Below the pieces are notes generated by a model. That model ran no database searches. It saw nothing but the letters and a program-made list of their open reading frames with translations, and was not told the origin of the DNA. Position numbers and translations under genes: made by a program. From an uncultured Oscillospiraceae bacterium (lineage in GTDB: Bacteria > Bacillota > Clostridia > Oscillospirales > Oscillospiraceae), in the NCBI GenBank assembly GCA_947627085.1, contig CANQUO010000132.1:1-6076 (forward strand): a stretch of DNA of 6,076 nucleotides, in the 5' to 3' direction. Positions 4,605 through 6,076 of the stretch are shown one piece after another; positions within the stretch are counted from its first letter, which is position 1; every line of letters starts with the position of its first letter.

Positions 4605-5495
4605 TTACTCTGTATAGCCGAAGGTCTTGAGATTCGCCCCGGAGTCACGCCAGTTTTCCTTCACCTTCACCCAGGTGTTGAGATATACCTTCGTCTCCAA
4701 GAGCTTTTCCATATCTCGTCTTGCCGCCTCGCCCACGGCCTTGAGCTTCTCGCCGTTTTTGCCGATGATTATGCCCTTGTGGCTCTCCTTTTCGCAGTAT
4801 ATGGTGGCGGTGATCTCGGTGACGCCGTCCTCCCGCTCGTTGAATACCGTTATCTCCACCGCCGTGCCGTGGGGCACCTCGGACTGGAGGTTCAGAAGGA
4901 GCTTCTCCCTTATTATCTCCGCGCACATCTGCCGGGTGGTCTGGTCGGTTATCATGTCCTCCGGGAAGAGCTGCTGGTCCTCCTTGGCAAATTTTTCAAG
5001 CTCGTCAAAGAGTATGTCAAGCCCCTGCCCGCGCCTTGCGGATATGGGCACCACGGACGCCCAGTCGTACTCCTTGGCATATAGGGCTATGACCGGCAGA
5101 AGCTCCGGCTTTTCCACCGTGTCTATCTTGTTGATAACAAGCACCGCCGGGGCATGGGAGGCCTTTATTTTTGCTATAAGCCCCTCCTCCTGGCGGCCTA
5201 TATTGGCCACGGGCTCCACCACAAGGCATATGGCGTCCACGTCGTCCTCAACGGACTCCTCCACCACGTGTACCATGTAGTCGCCCAATTTCGTCCGGGC
5301 CTTGTGGAAGCCCGGGGTGTCGGCAAAGACCAGCTGTGTCTCATTTCTCTCGGCCACGCCGAAAATGCGGTTGCGGGTAGTCTGGGGCTTCGGCGTCACG
5401 ATGGACACCTTCTCCCCCACCATGGCGTTGACAAGTGTGGATTTGCCCACATTGGGCCTTCCCACTACCGTAACAAGCGCTGTACGTTTTATCAT
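4605..5495 (-). CDS. era: GTPase Era
   Basis: A 296-residue GTPase that binds the 3' end of 16S rRNA and helps 30S subunit maturation, linking ribosome assembly with growth. Domains run GTPase (about 1-170) then KH RNA-binding (about 200-280). G-motifs are complete: GRPNVGKST (12-20), the effector loop PQTTRNR (37-43), DTPG (59-62), NKID (122-125) and SAR (152-154). The KH GxxG loop is GKNG (245-248) in GIIIGKNGEKLKAVG. The C-terminus, WRDSGANLKTFGY, is the usual family ending. The ATG 5495-5493 has GAGGAT (5506-5501) 5 bases upstream. It follows ybeY by 31 bases, and both products act on 16S rRNA maturation. The dgkA and cdd genes that separate ybeY from era in Bacillus are absent here. Confidence 0.98.
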   Translation of the reverse strand: MIKRTALVTVVGRPNVGKSTLVNAMVGEKVSIVTPKPQTTRNRIFGVAERNETQLVFADTPGFHKARTKLGDYMVHVVEESVEDDVDAICLVVEPVANIGRQEEGLIAKIKASHAPAVLVINKIDTVEKPELLPVIALYAKEYDWASVVPISARRGQGLDILFDELEKFAKEDQQLFPEDMITDQTTRQMCAEIIREKLLLNLQSEVPHGTAVEITVFNEREDGVTEITATIYCEKESHKGIIIGKNGEKLKAVGEAARRDMEKLLETKVYLNTWVKVKENWRDSGANLKTFGYTE

Positions 5496-5526
5496 AGGTG
5501 ATCCTCAACTTTCTTTATTTGAGCTT

Positions 5527-6012
5527 TTATCTTCTTATTTTGAGCCTCTCCATTATCTCGTCCTCACGGCCGCGCATCCGGGCCTTCTGCGGCCCCTCGT
5601 CCATGTGGTCGTAGCCTAAAAGATGCAACGTCGAGTGCACCGCAAGGTAGCTCACCTCGCGCTTATATCCGTGGCCGTACTCCTCCCCCTGTTTTTCACA
5701 GCGGGGGATGTCGATGACCATGTCGCCAAGAATTATCTCCCCGGTGTCGTAGTCTTTCTCGCACGTCTCCGGCTCAAAGCGCCCGGGCTCCAACTCGTTC
5801 ATGGGGAAGCTCAGCACGTCCGTGGGCGCGTCCACCCCCCGGTGCTCTGAGTTTATGGCCTCAATGCCCTCGTCGTCCGTAAGCATCACGTCCACCCGGC
5901 AGGGCTCGGTTATGCCCTCGGCCATAAGCACGGCGGCCACGGCCTTTTTCACAAGGCCGGCCGTCTCGCCGTGGCCTAAATTGGCCCTCTCTCTCGTGAC
6001 CGTAACGCTCAA
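5527..6012 (-). CDS. ybeY: Endoribonuclease YbeY (rRNA maturation factor)
   Basis: A 161-residue zinc-dependent RNase involved in 16S rRNA 3'-end maturation and ribosome quality control. The catalytic H-x3-H-x5-H motif is intact: AVHSTLHLLGYDH with His126, His130 and His136. The conserved INSEHRGVDAPTDVLSFPM (54-71 region) and GDMVIDI (96-102) are also present. The start is taken as TTG (6012-6010) because no in-frame ATG or GTG lies near the expected N-terminus and a GGAGGTG site (6027-6021) lies 8 bases upstream; this gives a normal family length. The TTG overlaps the stop TGA (6011-6009) of the preceding gene in a TTGA arrangement, so the two are probably coupled. Era follows directly and works on the same rRNA end. 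Confidence 0.95.
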   Translation of the reverse strand: MSVTVTRERANLGHGETAGLVKKAVAAVLMAEGITEPCRVDVMLTDDEGIEAINSEHRGVDAPTDVLSFPMNELEPGRFEPETCEKDYDTGEIILGDMVIDIPRCEKQGEEYGHGYKREVSYLAVHSTLHLLGYDHMDEGPQKARMRGREDEIMERLKIRR

Positions 6013-6076
6013 AGCCCGTACACCTCCGTGAACTTGCGCTCCAGATAGTCGGTGTAATATTTGGGGTCGAAGGGCC
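6009..6076 (-). CDS. C-terminal tail of an unidentified upstream gene
   Basis: The last 21 codons of a leftward gene entering from the right edge; the first complete codon starts at 6074 and the stop is TGA 6011-6009. The visible tail includes FDPKYYTDYLERKFTEVYGL, a polar, aromatic-rich helix-like end. Its frame contains the strong ribosome site for ybeY, and its stop overlaps the ybeY TTG start, so I take it as real coding sequence. In Firmicutes the gene before ybeY is often the 7TM-HD phosphohydrolase pgpH or phoH, but I cannot recognise either in this tail. Confidence 0.6.
   Translation of the reverse strand, partial: PFDPKYYTDYLERKFTEVYGL

Overview
The window is chromosomal DNA from a GC-rich Gram-positive anaerobe, most likely a member of the Clostridia such as an Oscillospirales-type gut bacterium. 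Three things suggest this: the ybeY-era-yqzL-recO gene order typical of Firmicutes, strong GGAGG-type Shine-Dalgarno sites before most genes, and intergenic palindromes of a kind I recall from GC-rich gut Clostridia. The last point is from memory and was not searched.

Layout. At the left edge, the 3' end of a rightward uridine phosphorylase gene (1-411) faces a long leftward operon. A 372-base convergent spacer (412-783) separates them. It has no credible gene but is packed with hairpins: one terminator-like hairpin whose T-tract suits the leftward transcript, three members of a GTAGGGG...CCCG palindrome family with differing stems, and a second repeat type ending in GTGACTGAGGGG. Everything from 784 to the right edge is leftward. 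In transcription order it is: the tail of an unidentified gene (6009-6076), ybeY, era, a 35-codon yqzL-like gene, recO, a larA-family gene, deoB and cdd. Gaps are 31, 78, 19, 9, 1 and 12 bases, with a 4-base stop/start overlap at the ybeY end. A sigma-A-like promoter in the era-yqzL gap may give the distal genes their own transcription.

Function. The proximal half is RNA and DNA housekeeping: YbeY and Era act in 16S rRNA/30S maturation and RecO in recombinational repair. The distal half is pyrimidine nucleoside salvage: Cdd deaminates cytidine to uridine, Udp (convergent neighbour) splits uridine to uracil and ribose-1-phosphate, and DeoB converts ribose-1-phosphate to ribose-5-phosphate. The LarA-like protein, a nickel-pincer racemase family member, sits between the two halves and has no obvious link to either.

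I see no defence system, mobile-element gene, CRISPR array, tRNA or rRNA. The most unusual material is the repeat-filled spacer, the hairpin at the yqzL-recO junction whose loop holds the yqzL stop codon, and the placement of larA-deoB-cdd downstream of recO.
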